Shown here one piece after another: positions 33,735 through 45,274 of a stretch of DNA of 64,000 bases. The notes below the pieces were generated by a model. That model ran no database searches. It was not told the origin of the DNA and saw only the letters and a program-made list of their open reading frames with translations. Location of the stretch: assembly GCF_024198255.1 (NCBI RefSeq), contig NZ_JAJVKW010000002.1, forward strand, positions 1,054,001 to 1,118,000, given 5' to 3'. The stretch comes from Myxococcus guangdongensis (GTDB lineage Bacteria; Myxococcota; Myxococcia; Myxococcales; Myxococcaceae). The position numbers and the translations under genes are program-made. Each line of letters opens with the position of its first letter. The stretch's first letter is position 1.

Positions 33735-35585
33735 ATGATGCGACGTTGGACGTTCGCCCAGCGGGTGGGTGCGGGGGTGTCCGCCTGCATGCTCGCCGGC
33801 CTGTTGTTGTTCGCGACGCTCCTGTCCGTCGTGCACGGACTGTTCACCCACGAGGAGGTCTCCCGCCTGGCATTGCGACAGGCGCTCCTCGCGGGCTCGG
33901 TGGGGCTCATCGGCGTGGGTTCGCTGGGGCTGGTGCTGCGCCAGCTGCTCGCGCCGCTGCACGCGCGCCACGAGCACAGCGAGCAGCGCCTGGGCCTGCT
34001 GATGGAGGCGGTGACGGACTACGCGCTGTGCTTTTTGGACTCCCGGGGCCGCGTGACGGCCTGGAACGCCGGCGCGCAGCGGCTGACGGGCTGGGCCGCC
34101 GAGGACGTGGCGGGCAGCGCGCTGGAGCGTCTGCACCCCGAGGACGCGGTGGCCGCGGGCCTGCCTCGCGCCCAGCTGGAGCGGGCCCGGCGCGAGGGCC
34201 GCCTGTTGTCCGAGGGCTGGCGCGTGCGACGTGACGGCACGCGCTTCTGGGCGGAGACGCTGCTCACCGCGCTGTCGGATTCGCGCGGGCGGCTGTGCGG
34301 CTTCGCGGAGGTGACGCGCGACATCACCGAGCGGCGCCGCATGGAGCGCGCCCAGGCGCTCTTCGCCGAGGCGGGCCGCGTGCTGCAGCCGTTGTCCGGC
34401 GCGCGCGAGGTGGGCGAGGCCCTCACGCGCCTGTGCGTGCCCGAGGTCGCCGACGCGTGCATCCTCTTCCTCCCCTCCGCCGACGGCCGCGTGCGCCCCC
34501 AGGCCGTGGCGTGCGCGGACGACCAGGCCGCCAGCCGCCTGTGGGAGCCGCTCCTGCGCTGCCCCGACGCGGACGAGGTGGGCCCCTGCCACGTGGTGTG
34601 CACCGGCCGAGGCGAGCTCCTGTCGGAGGTGGACGCGGCGCACCTGCCCACGGCGCTCGAGGGCAGCGCCCACGGCGAGCTCTTGCGCGTGCTGGGCGTC
34701 ACCTCCTCGCTCACCGTGCCGCTGGCGGTGGGCTCGCGCGTGCTGGGCGCGCTGTGCCTGCTGTCCACCGGCGCGCGGCGCTACGGCGAGGTGGACCGCG
34801 CCTTCATGGAGGAGCTGGCCGCCCGGGCCGCGCTCGCGCTGGACAACGCGCGCCTGCTCACCGAGGCGCAGGGCGCGCTGGAGCTCATCGGCGTGGCCGC
34901 GCACGATTTGGGCAACCCGCTGTCCTCGCTCCAGCTTCGCCTGAGGCGCCTGCGGCTGTTGGAGGCGAACGCCCACGAGCCCCGCCTGCGCGAGGGCCTG
35001 GTGGGCGCGGAGAGTGAGGCGCGGCGCATGGGCCGGCTGCTCCACAACCTGCTGGACCTGTCGAGCCTGTCCGCGGGCCCCATGACGCTGGACCGCGAGC
35101 AGATGGACCTGGCCACGCTGACGCGGGAGGTGGCCGAGCGCCACGCGGAGCAGGCCGCCGCCGCTGGCTGCGCCCTCACCGTGCGCGTGCTCGAGGAGGA
35201 CACCTCCGGCTCATGGGACAGGCTGCGCCTGGACCGCGCCCTCACCAACCTGGTCAACAACGCCCTCAAGTTCGGCCACGGCCACCCCGTGGAAGTCACC
35301 GTCCACGCCGACGACTCCCATGCGCGCGTCACCGTGAAGGACGCGGGCCTGGGCATCGCCCCCGGAGACCAGCAGCGCCTGTTCCACCGCTTCGAGCGCG
35401 TCCACGGCGACGGCCGCCACCACCCCGGCACCGGCCTGGGGCTCTACATCGTCCACCAGCTGGTCCAGGCCCACGGCGGCTCCATCCGCGTCCGGAGCCG
35501 AATCGGGGAAGGCGCGGAATTCACCGTCGAACTTCCACGTGCCCTCCAGGGCAGGACTCACCTTCCCCTGCAAGCAACCGCTTGA
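33735..35585 (+). CDS. membrane sensor histidine kinase (PAS-GAF)
   Basis: The 616-residue protein has two N-terminal TM helices (about 10-35 and 48-68). A PAS domain follows at about 78-195, recognisable by LGLLMEAVTDYALCFLDSRGRVTAWNAGAQRLTG. A GAF domain spans about 205-360. The HisKA region has VAAHDLGNPLSSL with the phospho-acceptor His near residue 390. The ATPase domain has LVNNALKFG (N-box), DAGLGI and GTGLGLYIVHQ. Asp follows the His where Glu is usual, as in some HisKA variants. No response regulator directly follows; a leader and the multiheme cytochrome gene come next, so pairing is uncertain. Confidence 0.93.
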   Translation: MMRRWTFAQRVGAGVSACMLAGLLLFATLLSVVHGLFTHEEVSRLALRQALLAGSVGLIGVGSLGLVLRQLLAPLHARHEHSEQRLGLLMEAVTDYALCFLDSRGRVTAWNAGAQRLTGWAAEDVAGSALERLHPEDAVAAGLPRAQLERARREGRLLSEGWRVRRDGTRFWAETLLTALSDSRGRLCGFAEVTRDITERRRMERAQALFAEAGRVLQPLSGAREVGEALTRLCVPEVADACILFLPSADGRVRPQAVACADDQAASRLWEPLLRCPDADEVGPCHVVCTGRGELLSEVDAAHLPTALEGSAHGELLRVLGVTSSLTVPLAVGSRVLGALCLLSTGARRYGEVDRAFMEELAARAALALDNARLLTEAQGALELIGVAAHDLGNPLSSLQLRLRRLRLLEANAHEPRLREGLVGAESEARRMGRLLHNLLDLSSLSAGPMTLDREQMDLATLTREVAERHAEQAAAAGCALTVRVLEEDTSGSWDRLRLDRALTNLVNNALKFGHGHPVEVTVHADDSHARVTVKDAGLGIAPGDQQRLFHRFERVHGDGRHHPGTGLGLYIVHQLVQAHGGSIRVRSRIGEGAEFTVELPRALQGRTHLPLQATA

Positions 35586-35670
35586 GTCGGTTCAGCCCGC
35601 AGCGTATTGAGGAAATCCGAACAGTTAAAGCCTTCCGGGATTCAAAGAGAGCGGATTATTTTCCCAGAAG

Positions 35671-35698
35671 TTGAAGGCGTCTGTTCAGTCCAGATATT
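35671..35698 (+). promoter_or_regulatory. candidate promoter for the cytochrome-FIST-kinase unit
   Basis: TTGAAG (35671-35676) and GATATT (35693-35698) are separated by 16 bases in an AT-rich stretch. They would start transcription near 35705, giving a leader of about 145 bases to the cytochrome ATG. Confidence 0.4.
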
Positions 35699-35723
35699 CT
35701 TCGTACGGCTAAAAAGGCTCGAA

Positions 35724-35819
35724 CCGGGGAAACCCGGAAACGGGAGAGATCCGGCCCCCCTCGCCCCCTGCGGGCGACGGGCTACAGGGTCCGCTGGCCG
35801 GGGCGCCAATGGCGGTGCC
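35724..35819 (+). ncRNA. candidate structured 5' leader RNA upstream of a multiheme cytochrome gene
   Basis: Four helices are visible. CCGGG-GAAA-CCCGG (35724-35737) is capped by a GNRA tetraloop. CCGGCC (35751-35756) pairs with GGCCGG (35796-35801), enclosing the hairpin TCGCCC-CCTGC-GGGCGA (35761-35777). GGCGCC (35802-35807) pairs with GGTGCC (35814-35819) directly adjoining that helix. A GNRA-capped stem beside a second arm recalls cyclic-dinucleotide (GEMM) riboswitches, but the diagnostic GGGACGCAAAGCC core is absent, so I do not assign a class. It precedes the cytochrome gene by about 30 bases. Confidence 0.45.
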
Positions 35820-35848
35820 TTCAACCACATGTACGAGGAGAGTCACCC

Positions 35849-37702
35849 ATGGGTGGACTTGGAGCACCCTGGTCCCAGCGCGAAGCGTGTACGCACCGCT
35901 CGCTCGGTTACCCCACGGCCCGCCAGACGTTGGCGTGGGCCCTGGTGACGGGGTTGCTGGTGGCCTGCGGCGGACCGGAAGACGTGTCCTTTGATGAGTC
36001 CGCGCTGGCGACGGAGCCCGCGCAGGGCACCCCGCAGGCGCAGGCGCTCCTGGGCTGGCCGTGGCCGCCCCTGCCCAAGCCGGTGGGGCTGGCGCTCGAG
36101 GTGGACAACGGCAAGGGGCAGCTCTTGCGCGTGCGCGCGGGCTCGAGCTTCTACATCAACCAGATTGATTTGCGCGCCTCGGTGCTGTCCAACCGGGACA
36201 CGGGGCTCAACGCGCTGAAGACGCAGAGCGACTTCGCGGGGCTGGGCTGGGCGGGGCTCAAGGCCGTGGACGAGGAGCCGGTGCTCCTGGGCAGCCCGGG
36301 CGCCTTCACCCGTCGGCGCTTCTACCGGGGCGCGGCGTGGATGGACGTGCCCAGCCTCTTCACGGTGGAGCCCGTGGACTCGCGCGGCCGGCTCACGGGC
36401 CTGCCCGTGGTGCTCAACATCGGCTCGGAGGACTCGCGCCGCGAGCGCACCGACGACTTCTTCATCCGCCGGCTGCGCGCCATCCAGTCCATCACCGACT
36501 GCCAGTCCCCCACCAATTGCGCGGGCGCGAAGAAGTTCGAGGAGGAGGCGCTGCTGGAGGTGCGCAACGCGTACGAGCACGCCAAGGCGAAGGCCTTCAC
36601 GCTCACCAACACCACCACCGCGCTGCGGCTGCGCTGGAGCCTGCGCCCCTTCACGCCCTACATCATCCCCGTGGAGCAGGTGCGCGACGCCGACTACACC
36701 TATGGCTTCGGCATCGACGTGAAGGCGCTCACCCCGCCGCGCCGCGATGGCACCTATGCCCCAGGGTCCGAAATCACCTTCCAGGTCACCCTGAAGGACG
36801 GGGCGGGCAACAGACTGCACCCCGAAGGCAGTCTGCCGTCCTACAATGAGGTCGCGCCGGACGGAAACGCGGCGGGCATCCAGTACTATCGGGCCTTCTT
36901 CGATGCGACGACGACGTACTACCGGCGCAAGCACCGGGAGCGGATGTTGATGTCCCAAATCATCGGGCCCGCACAGAACATCCAGCCCATCCGCAGCGTC
37001 ATCGCGCTCGAGGCCTTCCTGGACCCGGAGGTGGACGAGCAGGTCGTCGCCACCGAGGCGCGCGACGGCGTGTACTCGCAGTTCGCCATCCTCCCGTTCG
37101 CCAACATCGTCTTCCGCGGCGCCTTCTTCCCGGAGGAGGGCCTCTGGGACCGGCCCAACACGGACAGGTGGCAGTACAAGATTCCCGCCAACGCCACGCC
37201 CGGCACGTATCTGGTGACGGTGAAGGGCCGCCGCACGTACCTGGGCGAGGACCTGCCCGGCTCGCGCACGATTGAAATCCAGGTGGGCACCACGCGCCGC
37301 ACGGAGGCCAGGCTCACCACGGGCCCGTGCAACAGCTGCCACAGCGAGGGCGGAGAGCTGTCCCAGGTGCTCCACGGCAACGACAACCGCGCCGCGTGCT
37401 CGGGGTGCCACGCGCCCCTGGGCTTCGAGCTGGAGGGGCCCGTCTTCGTGCGCACCCACTTCATCCACTCGCGCTCCAACCGCTTCGACAAGCCGCTGGA
37501 GCAGTGCGCCTCCTGCCACCTGACGAAGGAGAGCATCCAGCGCACGAGCAAGGCCGCGTGCCTGTCGTGCCACAAGAGCTACCCGAAGAGCCACGAGGCC
37601 CAGTTCGGGAAGATTGAAAGCATGTACGTCGGCGGAGGACCCACGTCCTTCGAGCAGTGCACCGGCGCCTGTCATACCCAGCACCCGCGCAGCGGCCTCT
37701 AG
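35849..37702 (+). CDS. multiheme c-type cytochrome lipoprotein
   Basis: The 617-residue protein is exported by a lipoprotein signal ending LLVAC near residue 40. Residues 60-470 are a beta-rich domain with no cofactor motif. The C-terminal 125 residues carry heme motifs CNSCH (494), CSGCH (517), CASCH (553) and CLSCH (571) plus CTGACH (604), a CX3CH variant, giving up to five covalently bound hemes. It may pass electrons across or along the envelope. A GAGGAGAG Shine-Dalgarno decides the ATG at 35849. It is preceded by a structured leader and followed 28 bases later by the FIST gene, so the genes probably form one transcript. Confidence 0.9.
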   Translation: MGGLGAPWSQREACTHRSLGYPTARQTLAWALVTGLLVACGGPEDVSFDESALATEPAQGTPQAQALLGWPWPPLPKPVGLALEVDNGKGQLLRVRAGSSFYINQIDLRASVLSNRDTGLNALKTQSDFAGLGWAGLKAVDEEPVLLGSPGAFTRRRFYRGAAWMDVPSLFTVEPVDSRGRLTGLPVVLNIGSEDSRRERTDDFFIRRLRAIQSITDCQSPTNCAGAKKFEEEALLEVRNAYEHAKAKAFTLTNTTTALRLRWSLRPFTPYIIPVEQVRDADYTYGFGIDVKALTPPRRDGTYAPGSEITFQVTLKDGAGNRLHPEGSLPSYNEVAPDGNAAGIQYYRAFFDATTTYYRRKHRERMLMSQIIGPAQNIQPIRSVIALEAFLDPEVDEQVVATEARDGVYSQFAILPFANIVFRGAFFPEEGLWDRPNTDRWQYKIPANATPGTYLVTVKGRRTYLGEDLPGSRTIEIQVGTTRRTEARLTTGPCNSCHSEGGELSQVLHGNDNRAACSGCHAPLGFELEGPVFVRTHFIHSRSNRFDKPLEQCASCHLTKESIQRTSKAACLSCHKSYPKSHEAQFGKIESMYVGGGPTSFEQCTGACHTQHPRSGL

Positions 37703-37730
37703 CCGCCGCCAGACACCCAAGAGGTCCTCC

Positions 37731-38894
37731 ATGGCCCAAGTGAAGATGCAGACGGCTCGAACCACGCTGACGGAGCCGTCCGCGGCCGCGGAGGACCTCT
37801 TGAGCCAGCTGGGCAACGTCAAGCCCGTGCTGGTGACCATGTTCGCCTCGCGCAACCGCGACCAGCACGCGCTGAACCGCGCGGTGCGCGAGCGGCTGCC
37901 CCCGGGCACGCGCCTGGTCGGCGCGACGACGGCGGGCGAATTGGACAACACCGGCATCCACGAGGGCAGCGTGGTGCTGTCCGCGCTCTCCGGCGACGTG
38001 GAGGTGGGCCTGGGGCTGGGCACGCAGCTGTCCGTGGACGCCATCACCGCGGGACAGACGGCCATCAAGCGCGCGTGCGAGGATTTGGGCGTGCGCCAGC
38101 AGGACCTGGACCCGCGGCGCTACGTGGGCCTCGTCATCGATGACGGCTTTCGCTACAAGAAGGAGGAGCTGCTGCTCGGCATCCTGGAGCGCAGCCAGAC
38201 GCTGGTGCTGGTGGGCGGCGGCGCGAGCGACGACAACCGCGACCCGGCCAAGCAGTCCGCGCTGGTGCACGTGGACGGCGAGGTGGCCACCGACGCGGTG
38301 CTGGTGGCGCTGTTCCGCACGAGCGCCCCTTGGGCGGCGCTGCGCTCGCACTGGTACGTGCCCACCGGGGAGAAGCTCACCATCACCAAGGTGGACGAGA
38401 GCCACACCCGCGCGCTGGAAATCGACGGGCACCCGGCCGCCAAGCGCTACGCCGAAATCCTGGGCGTCAAGGACGTGAAGGACTTGGAGTTCGGCACGCC
38501 CGAGGGCTTCGCGGTGCGCCCCACCGCGCTGCGCGTGGGCCGCGAGTACTTCATCCGCGCCGCGTGGCGGCCCCAGGAGGACGGCTCCATCCTCTTCGCC
38601 AACCTGCTGGAGGAGGGCACGGAGCTGGAGCTGATGAAGCTGGGGGACATGGCGGGCATGACGCGCGGCTTCTTCACCGACGAGATGCCCCGCAGGGTGC
38701 AGAACCCCCAGGCCGCTCTCCTGTTCCACTGCGGCGGGCGCATGTGGTACGCGCATGCCACCAACAGCGTGGCCCAGCTCGCGGAGACCCTGAAGGCCGC
38801 ACCCACCGCCGCTGGGATGAACGTGCACTTCGAAATCTATTCAGGGTTCCACATCAACACCACGTTGACCGCGCTGGTGTTCGGGGCGAACTGA
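37731..38894 (+). CDS. FIST-domain sensory protein
   Basis: The 387-residue protein has a FIST N domain (residues 30-225: VLVTMFASRNRDQHALNRAV, LVGATTAGELDNTGIHEGSVVLSAL) and a FIST C domain (about 235-385: RVGREYFIRAAWR, then AALLFHCGGRMWYAHAT). FIST domains are proposed to bind small ligands such as amino acids and pass the signal to a linked kinase. No signal peptide is present, so it should be cytoplasmic. The ATG at 37731 has GAGG upstream. The gap to the hybrid kinase is 3 bases, a strong sign that FIST is its sensor partner. Confidence 0.92.
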   Translation: MAQVKMQTARTTLTEPSAAAEDLLSQLGNVKPVLVTMFASRNRDQHALNRAVRERLPPGTRLVGATTAGELDNTGIHEGSVVLSALSGDVEVGLGLGTQLSVDAITAGQTAIKRACEDLGVRQQDLDPRRYVGLVIDDGFRYKKEELLLGILERSQTLVLVGGGASDDNRDPAKQSALVHVDGEVATDAVLVALFRTSAPWAALRSHWYVPTGEKLTITKVDESHTRALEIDGHPAAKRYAEILGVKDVKDLEFGTPEGFAVRPTALRVGREYFIRAAWRPQEDGSILFANLLEEGTELELMKLGDMAGMTRGFFTDEMPRRVQNPQAALLFHCGGRMWYAHATNSVAQLAETLKAAPTAAGMNVHFEIYSGFHINTTLTALVFGAN

Positions 38895-38897
38895 GCC

Positions 38898-41829
<2,932 letters not shown>

Positions 41830-41837
<8 letters not shown>

Positions 41838-42222
41838 AGAAAAAGCACGCGTCCTGGTGGTGGACGATGACCCGGACCTGCTCGACCTCGTGCAGCGCTC
41901 GCTGAGCGCGTATGGCTTCGAGGTGCTCACGCACACCTCCGCGCTGGGCGTGTCCAACCTGGTGAGCCAGTCGGAGCCGGACTTCGTGCTCATCGACGTG
42001 AACTTCCCCGCCCTCAAGGGCGACAAGGTCGTCAACCTGGCGCGCCAGTACGCGTCCGCCAAGACGAAGTTCATCCTCTACTCGGCGTCCGACGAGTCGA
42101 AGCTGCGCTCGCTCGCGCTGGCGTCCGGCGCGGACGGCTACATCTCCAAGAGTGTCCAGGGGGAGGAGCTCGCCAACCGGCTGCGCACCTTCCGCCTCAA
42201 GCCGCGCCCCCCTTCACCCTGA
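41830..42222 (+). CDS. single-domain response regulator
   Basis: The 130-residue receiver has the acidic cluster VDDDPD, phospho-acceptor Asp in VLIDVNFPAL and the Lys in GYISKS; a Ser (YSASDE) serves as the switch residue. Its ATG lies 8 bases inside the end of the hybrid kinase gene, so it is the likely phosphorelay target. No DNA-binding or enzymatic domain is attached. It is a clear paralogue of the receiver at 46939, sharing RSLSAYGF, LGVSNLV, SASDE and GADGYI with similar order throughout. A Pro-rich end (KPRPPSP) follows the last helix. Confidence 0.93.
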
Positions 42223-42361
42223 AGTCCTCACCGCCGCGCCTCGTGCCCCCCAGGGCCGGGGCGCGGCTCCCCCCGCAACAGCAGCACCCTCGTCGTCGCG
42301 AGCCTCTGGCCGTCACCGTCGGGCACGTCTGCTTCGCTCTCCGCCCTGAATGCCCGTTTCT

Positions 42362-42375
42362 CCCCTCCGGAGGGG
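42362..42375 (+). promoter_or_regulatory. palindrome containing the Shine-Dalgarno of the TDO-like gene
   Basis: CCCCTCCGGAGGGG is a perfect 14-base palindrome ending 3 bases before the ATG. Its right half is the only Shine-Dalgarno (GGAGGGG), so as a hairpin (5 bp, 4-nt loop) it could limit translation. Confidence 0.4.
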
Positions 42376-42378
42376 TCC

Positions 42379-43278
42379 ATGCACACGTTCAATGATTACA
42401 GTCCTGCGGAAAAGTTACGGCGAGAACTGGATGGACCGCTGTTCAACCCCCTGTTGAAGAAGTGGGTGGGGAAGGGGGAGCTGGACTACGAGGTCTATCT
42501 GAAGACGCAGCAGCTGTTGTCGCTGCAGTCGCCGGAGGAGGAGCGCGTCTCGCACGACGAGCTGATGTTCCAGGTGGTGCATCAGGCGCAGGAGCTGTGG
42601 CTGAAGCTGGGCTCGCGCGAGGCGGTGGAGGTGGTGGCGGAGCTGGACCGGGACTCGCTGTGGGCCGCGTCCGCGAGGCTGGAGCGGCTGGCGCGAATCC
42701 TCCGGAGCCTGGAGGCGGAGCTGGTGGTGATGGAGACGATGACGCCGGACACCTACCAGGTCATCCGCCGCAGCCTGGGCAACGGCAGCGGCCAGGAGTC
42801 CCCGGGCTACAACACGCTGCGCAAGGCGGCCGAGGGGCTGGAGGGGGCGATGGAGCGGCTGCTGGCGCGGCGCGCTCGCACGCTGTTGGACGTCTACTCG
42901 GGCGGCGGGCCGGATGACTTGAAGCGGCTGTGCGAGCAGCTGGTGGACGTGGACGAGGCCTTCCAGGGCTGGTTGTACAAACACTTCCAGCTGGTGCGGC
43001 GCACCATCGGCGTGGACCGCTCGGTGAAGGCGCTGGACGGGCTGCCCACGCAGGTGCTGGCGGGGCGGATGACGCTGCCCTTGTTCCGTCAGCTCTGGGA
43101 CGTGCGCGTGGAGCTGACGGCCGGGTGGCGCCGCGAGGGAGGCCACTCTCCGGGCGCGCGCCGCGACGGCTGCATGGAGGGCGCGATGAGCACGGCGGCC
43201 TACACGGCTCCCGCCAGGACGGGCGGGGTGTGCCCGGTGGCGCATGCGGGCTTCACGCCCACCCGGAGCGAGTCGTGA
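42379..43278 (+). CDS. tryptophan 2,3-dioxygenase-family heme enzyme (divergent)
   Basis: The 299-residue protein follows the TDO fold. FQVVHQAQELWLKL corresponds to the active-site His segment, SGQESPGYNTLRK to the usual SGFQS motif, and KHFQLVRRTIG to the axial-heme His helix. The flexible loop that in classical TDO reads GTGGSSG and holds the tryptophan backbone is replaced here (VDRSVKALDGLPTQ), so the substrate may differ. TDO relatives in secondary metabolism include hydroxylating enzymes. The last 45 residues are low-complexity. The gene overlaps the methyltransferase by 4 bases, so the two should act in one pathway. Ordinary kynurenine formation remains possible. Confidence 0.85.
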   Translation: MHTFNDYSPAEKLRRELDGPLFNPLLKKWVGKGELDYEVYLKTQQLLSLQSPEEERVSHDELMFQVVHQAQELWLKLGSREAVEVVAELDRDSLWAASARLERLARILRSLEAELVVMETMTPDTYQVIRRSLGNGSGQESPGYNTLRKAAEGLEGAMERLLARRARTLLDVYSGGGPDDLKRLCEQLVDVDEAFQGWLYKHFQLVRRTIGVDRSVKALDGLPTQVLAGRMTLPLFRQLWDVRVELTAGWRREGGHSPGARRDGCMEGAMSTAAYTAPARTGGVCPVAHAGFTPTRSES

Positions 43279-44318
43279 CGTCGCAGGCGGGCGGTGCGAA
43301 TCGCTCGCCTCGCGCGCTCCTGCACCTGCTCTACAACGGCGCCAAGGCGGTGGACGTGCTGACGGCGGCGCTGGAGCTGGGGCTGCTCGACTCGCTGGAG
43401 GGCCCCGAGCCCATCACCCTGGCCCAGCTGGCCTCGAAGCATGGCCTGGTGCCGGGCCGGCTCTACAAGCTGCTCGACTGTCTGGAGAGCCTGGGCCTGG
43501 TGACGCGCGAGCAGGACACGGACGCGCTCGCGTCCGCGCGCTACCACGCGGTGGAGGGCCTGCGCGACGCGGCCCTGGCGGTGCTGGGGCCGAACGGCCG
43601 GGAGACGGACCGCGAGAAGTTCGCCTGGCGCACGCTGCACGGACGGCTGCCGGAGGTGCTGCGCGGGCAACACTCCATCGCCCCCACGGACTTCGACTGG
43701 CCCCTGCGCACGCCCGAGCAGCTCGAGGGCTTCGAGACGAGCATGGCGGCGGGCCTGCCGCCGATTCTCGAGGCGCTGCGCCTGCACGCGCCCGTGCTGT
43801 GGAGGGAGGACCAGCGCGTGCTCGACGTGGGCGGCGGCGACGGCAGCCTCGCGGCGCACCTGTCCAAAGAGCACCCGGGCCTGAAGGTGGATGTCTTCAA
43901 CCTGCCGGCGACGCTCGCGCTGGTGGAGCGCACGCGCGAGCGCTTCGGCCTGTCCCCCTCGCGCCTGGGCTTCGTGGCCGGCGACTTCCTGAAGGAGCCG
44001 CTGCCCACGGGCTACGACGTGATGAGCTTCGTGCGCGTGCTGCACGACTGGTCCCCCCAGACGGCGCAGGCGCTGCTGCAGGCCGCGTGGGCGGCGCTGC
44101 CCTCGGGCGGGCGCGTCATCATCTGCGAGGAGTTCCGCACCCCGGAGCGCCTGGCCGCGCAGTTCTTCTGGACCTACTTCCTCATCGGCGTGGACTCGTG
44201 CGTCAGCCGGCTGCGCGAGGTGGAGCTGTACGAGCGGATGCTCTCGCAAGCGGGCTTCCACCGCGTGCGCGTGCTGTCCGGAGGCCCCTTCGAGCTGGTG
44301 ACGGCCGAAAAGCCCTGA
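43275..44318 (+). CDS. SAM-dependent O-methyltransferase (PF00891-type)
   Basis: The 347-residue protein starts at a GTG (43275) that overlaps the TDO-like stop (GTGA). Residues 10-95 form a winged-helix dimerisation domain. The methyltransferase domain has the SAM motif VLDVGGGDGSLAAHL near 185, then VDVFNLPATLALV, GDFLKEPLP and SFVRVLHDWSPQTAQALL, where H-D is the usual catalytic base pair of this family. It methylates hydroxyl groups on small aromatic molecules. Its tight coupling to the heme oxygenase suggests it methylates the oxygenase product. A strong hairpin follows the stop. Confidence 0.92.
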   Translation: MTSQAGGANRSPRALLHLLYNGAKAVDVLTAALELGLLDSLEGPEPITLAQLASKHGLVPGRLYKLLDCLESLGLVTREQDTDALASARYHAVEGLRDAALAVLGPNGRETDREKFAWRTLHGRLPEVLRGQHSIAPTDFDWPLRTPEQLEGFETSMAAGLPPILEALRLHAPVLWREDQRVLDVGGGDGSLAAHLSKEHPGLKVDVFNLPATLALVERTRERFGLSPSRLGFVAGDFLKEPLPTGYDVMSFVRVLHDWSPQTAQALLQAAWAALPSGGRVIICEEFRTPERLAAQFFWTYFLIGVDSCVSRLREVELYERMLSQAGFHRVRVLSGGPFELVTAEKP

Positions 44319-44331
44319 CGCGAACAGTGAA

Positions 44332-44372
44332 CGGGCCAGGGCAGCCGCTGCGTTCGGTTCTGCCCTGGCCCG
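44332..44372. terminator. 13-bp hairpin between convergent methyltransferase and NarL-type genes
   Basis: CGGGCCAGGGCAG and CTGCCCTGGCCCG form a perfect 13-bp stem around a 15-base loop. It sits 13 bases after the methyltransferase stop and 123 bases beyond the stop of the opposing gene. It is the strongest hairpin in this part of the window. Confidence 0.65.
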
Positions 44373-44495
44373 CCGGGGACGGTGTCGCGAAGACCCGCGC
44401 GCGGGGGTTTCGGGAGTGGAGCGCCACGGGCTCAAACACCCTCTCATGGGCCCGCGCGCGCGCCCATTGCCTGCAAGTGCTGGCGCACCGCGGTC

Positions 44496-45197
44496 TCAGA
44501 TGCCTGCCGGGCGCTGAACGCCCAGTTGCAGCGCGAGCACCGCCAGCTGCGTGCGGTTCTCCGAGCCAATCTTCTTGTAGATGCTGGTGATGTGCGCCTT
44601 CACCGTGCGCTCGGTGATGCTCAAGCACGCGGCAATCTTGAGGTTGTCCGCGCCCGCGGCCACGTACCCCAGCACCTCGCGCTCTCGCGGCGTGAGCAGC
44701 CCCAGCTCCGCGCCGCCCGTCGGCACGTCCTGCTGCATCAGGAAGCCGGGCAGCGACGGCACCCACGACAGCCCGGGGGGCATCAGCCGCTCCCCTCGCG
44801 CCACGCGCGTCACCGCCTCCACCACCTCCGCGCAGCCCACGTTGTGCTTCCAGAGGTAGCCCGCGGCGCCGGCCTGCAGGCACTGCTCCACCACCTCCGG
44901 CTCGTGGTGGCTCGACAACACCAACGACTTCACCGACGGATAGAAGTCATGCAGGCACTGCAGCGCCGTCATCCCCGTCGCCGACCCCTCCTGGTCCGGC
45001 GGCTCCAGCTTCAGGTCCAACACCGCCACGTGCGGCATCTGCTCACGCACCCTCGCCAGGAAGGGCGGCGTCTGGGAGCAGCGCGCCACCACGTCCATGC
45101 CCGCACTCTCGAGGACCAATACCAGACTCTCCCTGAAGACCTGTTGGTCCTCCAGGAGCGCCACCCGGATTCTCTCATTGGAAATGTCTGTCGTCAT
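44496..45197 (-). CDS. NarL/FixJ-type response regulator
   Basis: The receiver at residues 8-125 has LLEDQQ, phospho-acceptor Asp in VAVLDLKLEPP, Ser-Ser as the switch (LVLSSHH) and Lys in GYLWKHN. The LuxR-type HTH at about 165-230 has LLTPREREVLGYVAAGADNLKIAACLSITERTVKAHITSIYKKIG. It should bind DNA as a dimer when phosphorylated. Of three start codons in a row, I prefer the ATG at 45197, five bases from GGAG. It is divergent from the histidine kinase at 45450; repeats between the two are candidate binding sites. Confidence 0.93.
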   Translation of the reverse strand: MTTDISNERIRVALLEDQQVFRESLVLVLESAGMDVVARCSQTPPFLARVREQMPHVAVLDLKLEPPDQEGSATGMTALQCLHDFYPSVKSLVLSSHHEPEVVEQCLQAGAAGYLWKHNVGCAEVVEAVTRVARGERLMPPGLSWVPSLPGFLMQQDVPTGGAELGLLTPREREVLGYVAAGADNLKIAACLSITERTVKAHITSIYKKIGSENRTQLAVLALQLGVQRPAGI

Positions 45198-45274
45198 CAT
45201 CACTCCAGATGCAAGGAGCGCCCTCGGGATGCACCTGCGACGAGCGTCCTTCCGCGACCTTGTTCATCATGTGA

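Noticed and set aside
35705..35848. Assignment of the leader as a c-di-GMP or cGAMP (GEMM) riboswitch
   Set aside because: The conserved GGGACGCAAAGCC core is missing; only the general layout is similar, so it is reported as unclassified.
42379..44318. Calling the TDO-like and methyltransferase genes part of a full natural-product cluster
   Set aside because: No NRPS, PKS or other tailoring genes lie within the window around them.
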